Source: Goekera deserti (GTDB lineage: Bacteria > Actinomycetota > Actinomycetes > Mycobacteriales > Geodermatophilaceae). Taken from it: DNA of 64,000 bases. Each line of letters opens with the position of its first letter. Within the stretch, counting starts at the first letter, position 1. The notes under the pieces are model-generated. The model had not been told where the DNA came from and searched no databases. It was given only the letters and a program-made list of their open reading frames with translations. Below, in pieces: positions 21,706-31,155 of this stretch. The stretch is from the NCBI RefSeq assembly GCF_010685995.1, contig NZ_JAAGWK010000010.1, forward strand, positions 1 through 64,000. Direction: 5' to 3'. The position numbers and the translations under genes were made by a program.

Positions 21706-22974
21706 TCACCGGCGCGGGGACCGCCCCGACCGTACGACATGGGAGCCCGGCTCCGCCGCCGACGGACCGGCCGGGACGTCGGCGGCGCGGCCGACCGCGT
21801 CCGTCGCCGGCCCGGCTGCCGGGGCAAGCTCCACCGGGGCGCGCCAGGACGCCGCCCACGCACTGCGCTCCAGCCGGTCCAGGCCGGCCCACAGCACCGC
21901 GAACCCGAGGACGACGGGCCCCGCCGACCACCAGTTCCACGGCGGGATGACGGCCAGCAGGTCCTGGACGAGGGCGGCGAGGAAGGTGACGCCACCGGCC
22001 AGCACACCGCCCACCCAGCCGGGCAGCCTGCGGGTCACCGCCAGGTCGACCACCACCGCGCCGGCCAGCAGCATCACCGGCAGCACCGAGGGCGGGAAAC
22101 CCCCGACCTCCAGCAGGCCCCACGCCACCGCCCGGTAGCCGAGGTACGTGGCGGCCAGCAGCGTGGCCGTCCAGCGCAGGCCCACCACCCGCCGGGCGAC
22201 GACCAGGGTGAGCAGGCAGACGCAGACCAGCCACGCGGGGTGCACCCACGGCGGCACCGGCAGCATGAACTGGGTGGGCGTCTGCCCCTGGGACAGGGCG
22301 AAGTCCAGCAGCGACGGCTCGGCGGTGGTCTGCCCGGCCCGGTAGTCGGCCAGCGACAGCACGCCGTACTCCTGGTGCTGGTTGGGGAACAGCGCGTTCT
22401 CCAGGAAGAACAGCCACAACCCCAGCGAGACCCGGTCGCGGGTGCGGCCCGGGGCGGCGTACAGCCACCAGCCGCGGATCGCGCCGGCCAGCATGATCGC
22501 CGTCCCGGTGTAGAGCAGGGCGTGGCTGGGGCTCCAGCTGGTGATGTCCAGCCCGTTGAGGCGGTGGTTGAGCAGGTCGATCGGGATCGCGACCAGGAAG
22601 GTGCCGATGCCCGCCTGCATGAGCCGCAGCGCCCGGCGGTCCACCCCGTACCCGGCGTAGCTGTGGAAGACGACCAGGCCCACCACCATGGCCGTGCCGG
22701 CGGAGTTGAGCAGGTGCGGGGGCGCCAGGTCGTCGCGCAACCACCGGAAGTGCCAGGAGACGTCCCAGGTGCTGCCGACCATCTTGAGCGCGAACGCGAC
22801 CAGCCAGGCCGTGTAGATCCAGCGCAGCTCGGTGGCGGTGGTCGCCCGGCCGGGCAGGCCCGGCGTCATGTAGTCCCGCCACAGCCACCGCACCAGCTGC
22901 ACCGGGTGCCGCAGCGCCTCGCGGGGGGACGCCGGTGCGGTGACCGCCGGGGCAGGACGGGTGGGTGCAGACAC
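21706..22974 (-). CDS. Polytopic membrane protein with paired Trp/His motifs, unknown function
   Basis: 422 residues with roughly ten hydrophobic segments; no signal peptide or transporter signature recognised. Two related motifs stand out: [20 protein letters not shown] (about 67-86) and [17 protein letters not shown] (about 140-156), both with Trp and His near membrane boundaries. A third conserved-looking loop holds NQHQEYGV. Such spaced histidines could bind metal or heme, but this is only a suggestion. The GTG start (22972-22974) has no strong ribosome site. It lies upstream of and in line with the 650-residue membrane protein, 75 bases apart, so both may share a message. Confidence 0.6.
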   Translation of the reverse strand: MSAPTRPAPAVTAPASPREALRHPVQLVRWLWRDYMTPGLPGRATTATELRWIYTAWLVAFALKMVGSTWDVSWHFRWLRDDLAPPHLLNSAGTAMVVGLVVFHSYAGYGVDRRALRLMQAGIGTFLVAIPIDLLNHRLNGLDITSWSPSHALLYTGTAIMLAGAIRGWWLYAAPGRTRDRVSLGLWLFFLENALFPNQHQEYGVLSLADYRAGQTTAEPSLLDFALSQGQTPTQFMLPVPPWVHPAWLVCVCLLTLVVARRVVGLRWTATLLAATYLGYRAVAWGLLEVGGFPPSVLPVMLLAGAVVVDLAVTRRLPGWVGGVLAGGVTFLAALVQDLLAVIPPWNWWSAGPVVLGFAVLWAGLDRLERSAWAASWRAPVELAPAAGPATDAVGRAADVPAGPSAAEPGSHVVRSGRSPRR

Positions 22975-23127
22975 GAGCGACTCCGCTGTCTCGGTGCAGG
23001 AGCCGTGAGCGTAGCCGGGCGACCTGGCCGGACAGCCGGTCCGCGGGCTCGGGGTGTGCCGCGCGGTGCCCGTGCGTCAGGTGTGTCCGCGGGGTGCCCG
23101 CGCGAGCACGCCGTAGGGTCCTTCGAC

Positions 23128-23790
23128 GTGGCAGAGAACCCGCAGAGCCTGGTCTGGATCGACTGCGAGATGACCGGGCTGGACGTGCTCACCGACGCGC
23201 TCATCGAGGTCGCGGTGGTGATCACCGACTCCGACCTGAACGTGCTGGACCCGGGCCTGGACATCGTCATCCACGCCGACGACGAGGCCCTGGCCCGGAT
23301 GGGCGACGTGGTGACCGCGATGCACGCCAAGAGCGGGCTGACCGAGGCGGTGCGCGCCTCGACCGTGACGATGGAGCAGGCCGCCGAGCAGGTGCTCGCC
23401 TACGTGAAGCGGTTCGTGCCCGAGCCGCGCTCGGCCCCGCTGTGCGGCAACTCCATCGCCACCGACCGTGGCTTCCTGGCCCGGGACATGCCCGAGCTGG
23501 ACGCGTACCTGCACTACCGGATGATCGACGTCTCCTCGATCAAGGAGCTGTCGCGCCGCTGGTTCCCCCGGGTGTACTTCTCCCAGCCGCCCAAGGGCCT
23601 CGCCCACCGCGCGCTGGCCGACATCGTCGAGTCGGTGCGCGAGCTGGCCTACTACCAGCAGACCGTCTTCGTGCCGGCACCTGGCCCGACCAGCGACCAG
23701 GCGCAGGCCGCGTCCGGCACCGTCGTCGCCCGGTACGCCGAGCTGCTGGCCGCCGACGAGCACGCCGTGGACCCCTCGACCCCGGCCTGA
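23128..23790 (+). CDS. orn: Oligoribonuclease
   Basis: 3'-5' exoribonuclease of the DEDDh family that degrades 2-5 nt RNA, including linear di-GMP products, in the cytoplasm. 220 residues. Seen: [11 protein letters not shown] (first catalytic Asp12 and Glu14), [31 protein letters not shown] and [14 protein letters not shown] with the catalytic His/Asp. The GTG at 23128 begins the conserved N-terminus; the frame is open far upstream but without homology. Followed directly by tRNA-His, an arrangement I recall from other actinobacteria. Confidence 0.97.
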   Translation: MAENPQSLVWIDCEMTGLDVLTDALIEVAVVITDSDLNVLDPGLDIVIHADDEALARMGDVVTAMHAKSGLTEAVRASTVTMEQAAEQVLAYVKRFVPEPRSAPLCGNSIATDRGFLARDMPELDAYLHYRMIDVSSIKELSRRWFPRVYFSQPPKGLAHRALADIVESVRELAYYQQTVFVPAPGPTSDQAQAASGTVVARYAELLAADEHAVDPSTPA

Positions 23791-23859
23791 CGGGGACGCG
23801 GCACCCCTCGGGTATCGTTGCGGCGTCCGCGGGTCAGGCGTGAGCCGGTCCGGGCGATG

Positions 23860-23935
23860 GTGGGTGTAGCTCAGCTGGTAGAGCGCCAGGTTGTGATCCT
23901 GGATGTCGCGGGTTCAAGTCCCGTCACTCACCCCA
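23860..23935 (+). tRNA. tRNA-His (GTG anticodon)
   Basis: Complete cloverleaf: 7-bp acceptor stem (23860-23866 with 23925-23931), D arm GCTC...GAGC, anticodon GTG in the loop TTGTGAT, T loop TTCAAGT, discriminator C at 23932, encoded CCA at 23933-23935. G23859 can serve as the extra G-1 opposite C73 that marks histidine tRNAs. Confidence 0.97.
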
Positions 23936-23981
23936 CACCGGGAGGCCCTGGTCAGTCCGCTGACCGGGGCCTCTCCCGTGT
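23935..23981. terminator. Hairpin terminator shared by tRNA-His and a convergent TetR gene
   Basis: Long inverted repeat, left arm 23935-23955 and right arm 23960-23981, loop TCCG, with one small bulge and one mismatch. It begins at the tRNA 3' end. The stop codon of the minus-strand TetR gene (23952-23954) lies in its left arm, so it can terminate both directions. Confidence 0.8.
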
Positions 23982-24659
23982 CCGGGCAGCGGCAGCGCTC
24001 CCGTCGTCCGCGGGGCGCGCGACGAGCCCCCGGGTCACCACGTCGACCAGCGCGGCGACGAAGGGCCCGTCGACCGGCTGACCGCTCATCAGCAGCCGGT
24101 GGTGCAGGGCACCGTAGAGGGCGTCGACGGCGGCGTCCCGGTCCAGGTCGGGGCGGACCTGGCCGCGCTGCTGCCCGCGGGCCAGGATCGTCGCGAACGC
24201 CCGGCGTCGCTCCCCCACCAGGACCCGGCGGAAGGCCACGGCGAACTCCGCGTCCTCCAGGGCGTCGACCAGCAACCCGGCCACGGTCGGCGCGGCCCCG
24301 CCGAAGCTGGTGCAGAATGCGAGCTCGGACAGGTACACCCGCAGGTCCTCCACCACGTCGCCGGTGTCGGGCAGCGGCGTCACGCGGTTGGTCGTCCAGG
24401 AGTACGCCTCCAGGACCAGCACCTGCCGGGAGGGCCAGTGCCGGTAGATGGTCGACCGGCCGACACCCGAGGCCCGCGCGACGGCGTCGACGGTGACCGA
24501 CCGGTGGTCCAACCGCTCCACCAGCGCACCGACGGCGAGGAAGACCCGGCGCCGCGTCTGCTCCGAGGGCCCCCGCCGGGCACCGGTGCCCGCGCGCGGT
24601 ACCGGCGGCCCGGGGGCGGTGCCGGGTCGCTCGGCGGGGCGGGGCTGGCTGCGGGTCAC
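23952..24659 (-). CDS. TetR/AcrR family regulator
   Basis: 235-residue TetR-type protein. A basic, Pro-rich N-terminal tail (about 40 residues) precedes RRRVFLAVGALVERL and the helix-turn-helix VDAVARASGVGRSTIYRHWPSRQVLV. The GTG at 24657-24659 is chosen for its GGAGGAGG ribosome site. Divergent from the NDH-2-like/SDR gene pair across a 159-base gap, so it probably represses those genes; ligand unknown. Its stop codon is embedded in the tRNA-His terminator hairpin. Confidence 0.88.
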   Translation of the reverse strand: MTRSQPRPAERPGTAPGPPVPRAGTGARRGPSEQTRRRVFLAVGALVERLDHRSVTVDAVARASGVGRSTIYRHWPSRQVLVLEAYSWTTNRVTPLPDTGDVVEDLRVYLSELAFCTSFGGAAPTVAGLLVDALEDAEFAVAFRRVLVGERRRAFATILARGQQRGQVRPDLDRDAAVDALYGALHHRLLMSGQPVDGPFVAALVDVVTRGLVARPADDGSAAAARTRERPRSAD

Positions 24660-24818
24660 CCGGGGGACCTCCTCCGCCGTCGGCGCACGTGGACGGGACG
24701 AACCGGCCGCGATCGTCCCATCTCCTGGCTCCCCCGTCCCGGCCCGGGCCACCGTCATCGGCAGAGGCGACGGGCCACCCCCGGCACGCAGCGCCTCCCG
24801 ACGGACCGAGGAGACATC

Positions 24819-26204
24819 GTGCACAGGATCGTGATCGTGGGTGGCGGGTACGCCGGCTTCTACGCCGCGTGGCGGCTGGAGAAGACGCTGCGGCCGGGCG
24901 AGGCCGAGGTGACCCTGGTCGACCCCCGGCCGTACATGACCTACCAGCCGTTCCTGCCCGAGGTGCTGGCCGGGTCGATCGAGCCACGGCACAGCGTCGT
25001 GTCCTTCCGCCGCCACCTGCGGTCCACCCGGCTGCTCACCGCCCGGGTCACCCGGGTCGACCACGCGCAGCGCCGGCTCGACGTCGAGCTGCCCGACGGC
25101 ACCGCGTCGTCGCTGGGCTACGACACGGTTGTGGTCACCGCGGGTGCGGTCACCCGGACGTTCCCGGTGCCCGGCGTCGCCGAGCGGGCCGTCGGCCTGA
25201 AGACCATCGAGGAGGCGGTCTTCATCCGGGACACCCTGCTGCGCAACGTCGACACCGCCGCCGGCCTCCCGCCCGGGCCGGAGCGGGAGCGGCTGCTGAC
25301 GGTGGTGTTCGTCGGCGGCGGCTACGCCGGCATCGAAGCGTTCGGCGAGCTCCGGTCGCTGGCCACCGCGCTGCTGCGGCGCTACCCCGAGCTGAGCCCG
25401 GCCGAGACGCACTTCCACCTCGTGGAGGCCTCCGGCCGGATCCTGCCCGAGGTGTCCGAGCGGACCAGCCGCTGGGTGCTGCGCCACCTGGCCGGGCGCG
25501 GGGCGCACGTGCACCTGCACACCCAGCTGGTCTCCGTCGACGGCGACCGGCTGCTGCTGTCCGACGGGCGGACGCTGGACACCGGCCTGCTGGTCTGGAC
25601 CGCCGGCGTCGTCGCCGACCCCCGGGTGACGCGGCACACCGACCTGCCCACCGACGCCCGCGGCCGGATCCGCACCCGGGCCGACCTGCGGGTGGGCACC
25701 GCCACCTCCGTGGTGCCGGGCGCCTGGGCGGCCGGCGACGACGCCGCGGTGCCCGACCTCACCGGCGGCGGGATCGACGGCACCACCGTGCCCAACGCCC
25801 AGCACGCCGTCCGGCAGGGCAAGCTGCTGGCCGAGAACCTGGTGCGCACCCTGCGCGGTCGCAGCCCGCGCAGCTACCGGCACCGCGACCTCGGGGCGGT
25901 GGCCACCCTCGGGCTCGGCCACGGGGTCTTCCAGTCCGGCCCGCTGGTGGTCCGCGGGTTCCCGGCCTGGCTGGTGCACCGCGGCTACCACGTGCTGGCC
26001 GTCCCCACCTGGGAGCGGAAGTGGCGGGTCGCCGCGGGGTGGGCCACCGCCCTGCTGCTCGGCCGGGACACCGTGGGCCTCTCCGACGTCCGGACACCGC
26101 GCGCGGCGTTCACCAGCGCGGCCGCCGCCCAGGCCCGGGCCATCAGCCGCCCGGCACCGCTCGCCGCCGCACCCCGCGCCGAGCGCACCGTCCCCGCGGC
26201 CTAA
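24819..26204 (+). CDS. Type II NADH dehydrogenase-like FAD oxidoreductase
   Basis: 461-residue pyridine-nucleotide disulfide oxidoreductase of the NDH-2 type, which passes electrons from NADH to quinone without pumping protons. Seen: FAD motif IVIVGGGYAGFYAAWRLE (residues 4-21), YMTYQPFLPEVLAG, a second nucleotide motif VVFVGGGYAGIEAFGEL, LLVWTAGVV, and the FAD ribityl motif GAWAAGDDAAVPD. The C-terminal tail has a hydrophobic stretch (VAAGWATALLLG) that may dock at the membrane. The GTG at 24819 has GAGGAG 6 bases ahead. Followed after 29 bases by an SDR gene. A non-respiratory flavoprotein role is possible. Confidence 0.88.
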   Translation: MHRIVIVGGGYAGFYAAWRLEKTLRPGEAEVTLVDPRPYMTYQPFLPEVLAGSIEPRHSVVSFRRHLRSTRLLTARVTRVDHAQRRLDVELPDGTASSLGYDTVVVTAGAVTRTFPVPGVAERAVGLKTIEEAVFIRDTLLRNVDTAAGLPPGPERERLLTVVFVGGGYAGIEAFGELRSLATALLRRYPELSPAETHFHLVEASGRILPEVSERTSRWVLRHLAGRGAHVHLHTQLVSVDGDRLLLSDGRTLDTGLLVWTAGVVADPRVTRHTDLPTDARGRIRTRADLRVGTATSVVPGAWAAGDDAAVPDLTGGGIDGTTVPNAQHAVRQGKLLAENLVRTLRGRSPRSYRHRDLGAVATLGLGHGVFQSGPLVVRGFPAWLVHRGYHVLAVPTWERKWRVAAGWATALLLGRDTVGLSDVRTPRAAFTSAAAAQARAISRPAPLAAAPRAERTVPAA

Positions 26205-26233
26205 GCCGCACCCGACCAGCAGCAGGAGCAGAC

Positions 26234-27166
26234 ATGCACGTCTTCGTCGCCGGCGGCTCGGGTGTCCTCGGCCGCCCGCTCGTCCAGCAGCTCGTCACCC
26301 TCGGTCACCAGGTCACCGCCAGCACCCACTCCGACCGGACGGCGTCCCTGGTGCGGCAGCTGGGCGCCGAGCCGGTGGTGCTCGACGCCTTCGACCGGGA
26401 CGCCGTGCACGCCGCGGTGCTCCGGGCCCGCCCGGAGGTGCTGGTCAACCAGCTGACCTCGCTGTCCACCCCGGCCACCGACCACGCCCGGTGGCTGGCC
26501 ACCACCAACCGGCTGCGCGCCGAGGCGTCGGCGACGCTGGCGCAGGCCGCCCGGGCCGCCGGCACCCGCCGGGTGGTCGCGCAGAGCGCCAGCTTCATGA
26601 CCGCACCCGACGCCCCCGCCCCCACCGACGAGCGGTCGCCGCTGTACACCGGGGCACCGGAGCCGGTCCTGGGTCACGTGCTCGCGAACGCCGCGCTCGA
26701 ACGCGTCGTCACCGGGACGCCGGACGTCGAGGGCGTGGTCCTGCGCTACGGGTTCCTCTACGGGCCCGGCACCGCCCTCGGCCCCGGCGGTGAGCTGTGG
26801 GAGGCGGTGCGGGCCGGTCGGGTGCCGGTGGTCGGCGAGGGCCGCGGCAGCTACCCGTTCGTGCACACCCTGGACGCCGTCGCGGCCACCGTGCTGGCCG
26901 TGGAGCAGGGTCCGGCGGGCGTCTACAACGTGGTGGACGACGACCCCGCCGCGCAGGCCCGCTGGCTGCCGCACCTGGCCCGGCTGCTGCACGCCCCGGA
27001 GCCCGGCCGGAGCACGGCCGCGGACGCCGGCCGGCAGCAGGGGGCCCAGGCCGTCTACTACGGCGAGCAGCTCCCACCCGCGTCCAACGCGGCGGCGCGG
27101 GAGCACCTGGGGTGGCGGCCGCGCCTCGCCTCCTGGCAGGAGGGCTTCGCCACCCTCGTGGCCTGA
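26234..27166 (+). CDS. NAD-dependent epimerase/dehydratase family protein
   Basis: 310-residue extended SDR protein. Rossmann motif VFVAGGSGVLGRPLVQQL at the very start, RYGFLYGPGT in the substrate region, YPFVHTLDAVAATVLAVEQG and a C-terminal LGWRPRLASWQEGF typical of the NAD-dependent epimerase family. The ATG at 26234 has a GGAG site. Probably co-transcribed with the NDH-2-like gene and under the divergent TetR protein. Substrate unknown. Confidence 0.85.
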   Translation: MHVFVAGGSGVLGRPLVQQLVTLGHQVTASTHSDRTASLVRQLGAEPVVLDAFDRDAVHAAVLRARPEVLVNQLTSLSTPATDHARWLATTNRLRAEASATLAQAARAAGTRRVVAQSASFMTAPDAPAPTDERSPLYTGAPEPVLGHVLANAALERVVTGTPDVEGVVLRYGFLYGPGTALGPGGELWEAVRAGRVPVVGEGRGSYPFVHTLDAVAATVLAVEQGPAGVYNVVDDDPAAQARWLPHLARLLHAPEPGRSTAADAGRQQGAQAVYYGEQLPPASNAAAREHLGWRPRLASWQEGFATLVA

Positions 27167-27178
27167 TCCGCGCGCCGG

Positions 27179-28294
27179 CTACGCCGCGGCGCCGTCGGCC
27201 TCGGGCCAGGCCACCAGGGACGGGCAGACCCCACGGTCGCGCGTGCTCAGCCCGAGCAGCACGGGCAGCGAACCGTCGTCGCGGTGCCGGAGCAGGCCGC
27301 ACTCTCGTCCACCGGCGTCGGCGACGGCGATCAGCGTCAGGGTGCGCCCGTCGGCCGACAGCTGCGCGCCGGAGAAGGTGTCGACCAGCTCCCCGGCACG
27401 GGTGGGCGAGCGGTGCTCGGCGCCGTCGGACCGCACCGACCAGCGCACCTCCGGCGGGGCCGTCAGGCCGTCGCCGACGTCCCAGCCGACCAGTGCCCGG
27501 CCGTCGAGGGTGCCGGGCAGGACGGGCCCGGTCTCCGGGACGAAGCCGGCGGTGAAGTCCGCACCGTCCCCGGCCAGCGACCCGGGCACGGCACCGACGA
27601 CGGCGGGCACGCCCTGCTCGGGCACCCACCGCACGTCACCGGCGGGCGTGACCGTCGCCGTGCCCGGGACCGTGGCCCCCGGGACGGCGACGCAGTCGGT
27701 CAGCGGGGCGGTGACCTCGGGCAGCACGCACCAGTCGGCCGGGTCGGTGGACGCCTCGGCGGCCGCCACGCCGTCGCGGCTCTCGGGCACCCGGGCGAGC
27801 AGCAGCCGGTCGGCGATCGTGGTGGTGACCGCCCAGCCGGTGAAGCCGAGCGCGACCCGCCGGCCGCCGTCCAGCTGCCGGACGCCGCCCTGGAGCGGTG
27901 CCCCCTGCGGGTCCCGGGTGTTGTCCGGGAGCAGGTCGACGACGGGGCCGGCCACCGGCGGCCGCGGCAGCCGGCCGGCGCGGCCGGGGTCGACCGGCTG
28001 CCCGGCGGCGTCGATCAGCGGCGGGTCGGCGGACACGGCCCGCTCGAAGCGGCACCGGCCCACCAGCTCACCGGTGGCGGCCCGGTAGGCGCGCAGTTCC
28101 GTCGGCCCCACCCCGGAGACGGCGAGGCCGTAGCCGTCCTGCACCGGAGTCGAGGTGTCCGGCCACGAGCAGTCGTCTGGCGCGGCCGCCGGTGCGGCCG
28201 GCTCGGCCGTCGAGCACCCGGCCAGCAGCAGTGCCGCGACCGCGGCGACCGCTGCGGGGGCGCTGCGGCGTGGCCGGCGGGTGCCCGCCGTCAC
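27179..28294 (-). CDS. Putative lipoprotein coupled to the 954-residue protein
   Basis: 371 residues. N-terminal basic segment, hydrophobic core and lipobox LLLAGC (Cys27) mark an exported lipoprotein. The mature part is acidic and rich in Pro/Gly/Asp with several cysteines (for example DDCSWPDT, GRCRFER, DWCVLPE, TDCVAVPG, RECGLLRH, GVCPSLVAW), suggesting disulfides and perhaps a beta-propeller or beta-sandwich. No known family recognised. The GTG at 28292-28294 overlaps the upstream stop by 4 bases, so it is translated together with the large protein before it and probably works with it. Confidence 0.7.
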   Translation of the reverse strand: MTAGTRRPRRSAPAAVAAVAALLLAGCSTAEPAAPAAAPDDCSWPDTSTPVQDGYGLAVSGVGPTELRAYRAATGELVGRCRFERAVSADPPLIDAAGQPVDPGRAGRLPRPPVAGPVVDLLPDNTRDPQGAPLQGGVRQLDGGRRVALGFTGWAVTTTIADRLLLARVPESRDGVAAAEASTDPADWCVLPEVTAPLTDCVAVPGATVPGTATVTPAGDVRWVPEQGVPAVVGAVPGSLAGDGADFTAGFVPETGPVLPGTLDGRALVGWDVGDGLTAPPEVRWSVRSDGAEHRSPTRAGELVDTFSGAQLSADGRTLTLIAVADAGGRECGLLRHRDDGSLPVLLGLSTRDRGVCPSLVAWPEADGAAA

Positions 28295-31155
28295 CGGGCC
28301 CGGCCCGCGTCCCAGGACGGCTTCTCGCTCTTCAGGTCCTTCAGCACGGAGTCCACCCGCACCGGGTCGATCAGGTACCCGACCAGGATGTCGTCGGTGC
28401 GCCACTCGTAGACCTGGTTGCTGCCGGTGCGGATGGCGCTGAGCTGTTCGTGGTCGCTCCAGGAGGTGTACCGGTCGGTCGGTGGGGCGGCGACCACCGT
28501 GTCGATCCCTGCATCGCCCCAGCTGCCCAGGTAGGGCCCGTAGGTCGCGTCCAGCAGCTGGTCGGCGACGGCGCGCGGGTCGACGTCGTCGGGCACGGGC
28601 CCGACCGGTGACCCGGACTCCGTGGCGGGGGCACGCGAGCCGTCGGGCTGGGCCAGTCCACCGCTGTCCCGGGTCGGCATGCCGTCCCCGTCGACCAGCC
28701 CGGCGGTGACGACGTCCGGAGCGCCGGTGACACCGGCGGCGCGGGTCGCCATCCACTGCTGGTCGGCCGTGGTGCCGGCGTCGACCCCGGCACTGGTGCG
28801 GTACCCGTTGACGCTGAACTCCCCCCACTCCAGCACACCGGACATCGCGTCCTCGTACGGGTCCTCGCCGGTGGCCTCCTGCACGTCGCCCACCCCGTCG
28901 GAGACGATGCCGTGCACCGTACCGAGGGCGTCGAGCACCGTGCCGACGTTGTCCGCGGCACCGAGCGAGGCCACGTCGATGAAGGCACCCACCGTCTGCA
29001 GGCCGATCGTCGTGAGCAGGTGCCGGCTCGCCTGCTCCTGCTCGGAGCGCACGGCGGCCACGAAGGCGTCAGCGTCCTTCGACTGCGCCGCGGAGGCCTG
29101 GTCGATGGCGGCGGAGAAGCCGGCCGCCTGCACCGAGCCGGCGAGGACGGACGCGCGGTGCGCCCCGTCGGAGCCATACGCGGCGATCCACTGCGCTCCC
29201 TGCTCCAGCGCAGCCGCGTGCAGCAGCCCGTAGCGCTCCGGGCCGGTGAGCGCCACGAACTTCAGGTAGTTGGCGGCGTCGTGGTCGGAGAGCTCCAGCC
29301 CGTCGACCGGGCCGCCGGCCAGCGGGTACACCCGGTTGATGCCGCTGGTCTCCACCCCCTCGCCGGCGTGGGACAGCGCCTCCAGCCGCTGGACGCCGAC
29401 CACGGTCAGCGCGGTGGCCACGCTGCCGTTCACCGTGCTGGCCAGCGAGAGGGAGTCCGAGCCGACGTCCTGCACCACCGCCAGGGCTGCCCGGTCGCTG
29501 CCCGGCACCCCGGGGGTGGTGCCGGCGACGATCAGGTCCCCGGCGCCCTCGCCGTCCTGCCAGTCCAGCCCGATCACCGCGTGCCGGAAGTCCCCGCCGT
29601 CGTGCTCACCCGCCAGCAGCGACGCGACGACGGCGGGGTTGCGGGCGGCGACCGACAGGCCGTCGGAGGAGCCTGCGTCGGAGAGCCCGAGGTCCAGGTG
29701 CTCCGGGTCCAGGTCCGGGGGGAAGCCGAACGCGACGGCCCGGTCGCTGAAGCCGGTGGCGCCCGGCTCGTCGCTGTAGAACACCGTCACGTCGGCCCGG
29801 TGCGCGCCGGAGAGCCAGTTCTCGGTGTTCAGCTGGACGGCGTTCAGGTCCTGCTTCCAGCTCACGGCCGACTGGGCGAGCTGCCGGGAGAACGCGTCGC
29901 CGCCGGTGACGTCCGGGCTGGCGTGGTCGAGCAGGGCGGTGAACCCGCTGTTGCGCTCGAGGTTCGCCACCACCCAGTGCCCGTCGACCCAGCTGGCGCG
30001 GAGCAGGAGCGGCGCGTCCGGGGCGTCCGGGGTCTGCGGCGAGGGCAGGTGCTCCCCGATGTCGCTGGTGAGGATCTCCCGCACCGATGCCGGGAGCGCG
30101 GCGAAGCCGGAGGCGGGCCGGCCCCGGTCGTCGTACCCGGCGCGCGGGTCACCGGCGTCGTCGGTCTGCTCGGCGGCGGCGCTGAGGTGCAGCAGGCCGT
30201 CGGCGAGCACCGCGGCCCGGGTCTCGACGGCGGCGGTGCGCGCGGCGTCCTGCTCGGCGAGGGGCAGACTCGGCGGCAGCGCCAGCGCGTCGCGCACCGG
30301 CCCGCTCTGCAGCCAGGCGTCGATCTCGCCGAAGTGCGGGGCGGTGGCGTCGTAGTACGCCGAGAGGTACGCGAACTCGGCGTCGCTGAGCTGCCCGGTC
30401 GCGGCGTACCGGCGGTTGAGCAGGTCGACGTACTGCGTCGCCGCGTCGTACTGCGCCAGGCCCGTGGCCGCGTCCGGGGCGGTCAGCGCCTCCAGCGTGG
30501 TCGCCGCGTCGGCGGCGCCGTCGGCGGCCGACGGGTCCAGGTCACCGGGTCCCTCGTCGAGGGCGTCCGGCGGGATGTAGCCCAGGTCGGCCAGCCTGCG
30601 CAGGCTGTCGGCCAGCAGGTGCTCGTAGCCGTCGACGACCGTCTGCACGGCGCCGCCGGCGTCCTCCACCGCCTGTACCGCGGTGCTGACCGCACTGTCC
30701 TCCATCGCGGGGCGGTTGGCCGCCACGTCCTCGGCGGGCAGCCGGGCGATCCGCGCGTTCAGGTCGGCGACGACCGTGCTCAGCGTGCCCTCCAGGGCGA
30801 CCACCCGGTCCACCGCGGTCGCGGTGCTGGCGGCGAGGGAGTCGCTGATCGTGACCAGCAGCCCTGCGATCGAGTCCAGGGCGGCCGACGAGGCGCCCAT
30901 GCCGTCCCGGAACGCGGTCGCCTGCGCGGAGGCGTCGATCGGCGAACTGCCGTCGACGACGTACCCGTCGGCCACGTACTGCTGTGCGCGGGCCTGGGTG
31001 GCGGCCGCGTCGTCGACCTCACCGGCGGCGGTGTAGAAGGCCTGCGCCAGGGTGATGATCTCGGCCGGGTCGCCGCTGGTCAGCAGGTCCCGCAGTGCCC
31101 ACGGGTCCACCCCGGCCTGTGCGGCGAGCGATGCCTGGGTGAACAGCTGCGGCAC
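28291..31155 (-). CDS. 954-residue helical protein, resembles mycobacterial TPR-repeat-region proteins
   Basis: Large, Ala/Asp-rich, mostly helical protein without a signal peptide. The first 200 residues (DPWALRDLLTSGDPAEI and following) read like a WXG100/ESX-substrate helical hairpin region. The middle holds LSDAEFAYLSAYYDATAPHF and ALPASVREILTSD, features I recall from mycobacterial proteins labelled 'TPR repeat region-containing'. The C-terminal 150 residues (from about GTTADQQWMATRAAG) are Gly/Pro/Asp-rich. GTG start at 31153-31155 with GGGAG just ahead. Coupled by GTGA overlap to a lipoprotein gene. No enzyme motif seen. It could be a type VII-secreted effector or envelope factor; that is inference only. 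Confidence 0.6.
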   Translation of the reverse strand: MPQLFTQASLAAQAGVDPWALRDLLTSGDPAEIITLAQAFYTAAGEVDDAAATQARAQQYVADGYVVDGSSPIDASAQATAFRDGMGASSAALDSIAGLLVTISDSLAASTATAVDRVVALEGTLSTVVADLNARIARLPAEDVAANRPAMEDSAVSTAVQAVEDAGGAVQTVVDGYEHLLADSLRRLADLGYIPPDALDEGPGDLDPSAADGAADAATTLEALTAPDAATGLAQYDAATQYVDLLNRRYAATGQLSDAEFAYLSAYYDATAPHFGEIDAWLQSGPVRDALALPPSLPLAEQDAARTAAVETRAAVLADGLLHLSAAAEQTDDAGDPRAGYDDRGRPASGFAALPASVREILTSDIGEHLPSPQTPDAPDAPLLLRASWVDGHWVVANLERNSGFTALLDHASPDVTGGDAFSRQLAQSAVSWKQDLNAVQLNTENWLSGAHRADVTVFYSDEPGATGFSDRAVAFGFPPDLDPEHLDLGLSDAGSSDGLSVAARNPAVVASLLAGEHDGGDFRHAVIGLDWQDGEGAGDLIVAGTTPGVPGSDRAALAVVQDVGSDSLSLASTVNGSVATALTVVGVQRLEALSHAGEGVETSGINRVYPLAGGPVDGLELSDHDAANYLKFVALTGPERYGLLHAAALEQGAQWIAAYGSDGAHRASVLAGSVQAAGFSAAIDQASAAQSKDADAFVAAVRSEQEQASRHLLTTIGLQTVGAFIDVASLGAADNVGTVLDALGTVHGIVSDGVGDVQEATGEDPYEDAMSGVLEWGEFSVNGYRTSAGVDAGTTADQQWMATRAAGVTGAPDVVTAGLVDGDGMPTRDSGGLAQPDGSRAPATESGSPVGPVPDDVDPRAVADQLLDATYGPYLGSWGDAGIDTVVAAPPTDRYTSWSDHEQLSAIRTGSNQVYEWRTDDILVGYLIDPVRVDSVLKDLKSEKPSWDAGRAR

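Noticed and set aside
20524..23790. A 1088-codon plus-strand open frame covering two minus-strand genes and orn
   Set aside because: Only the last 221 codons (orn) show homology and motifs. The rest is His/Arg/Gly/Gln-rich antisense translation, a usual by-product of very high G+C coding DNA.
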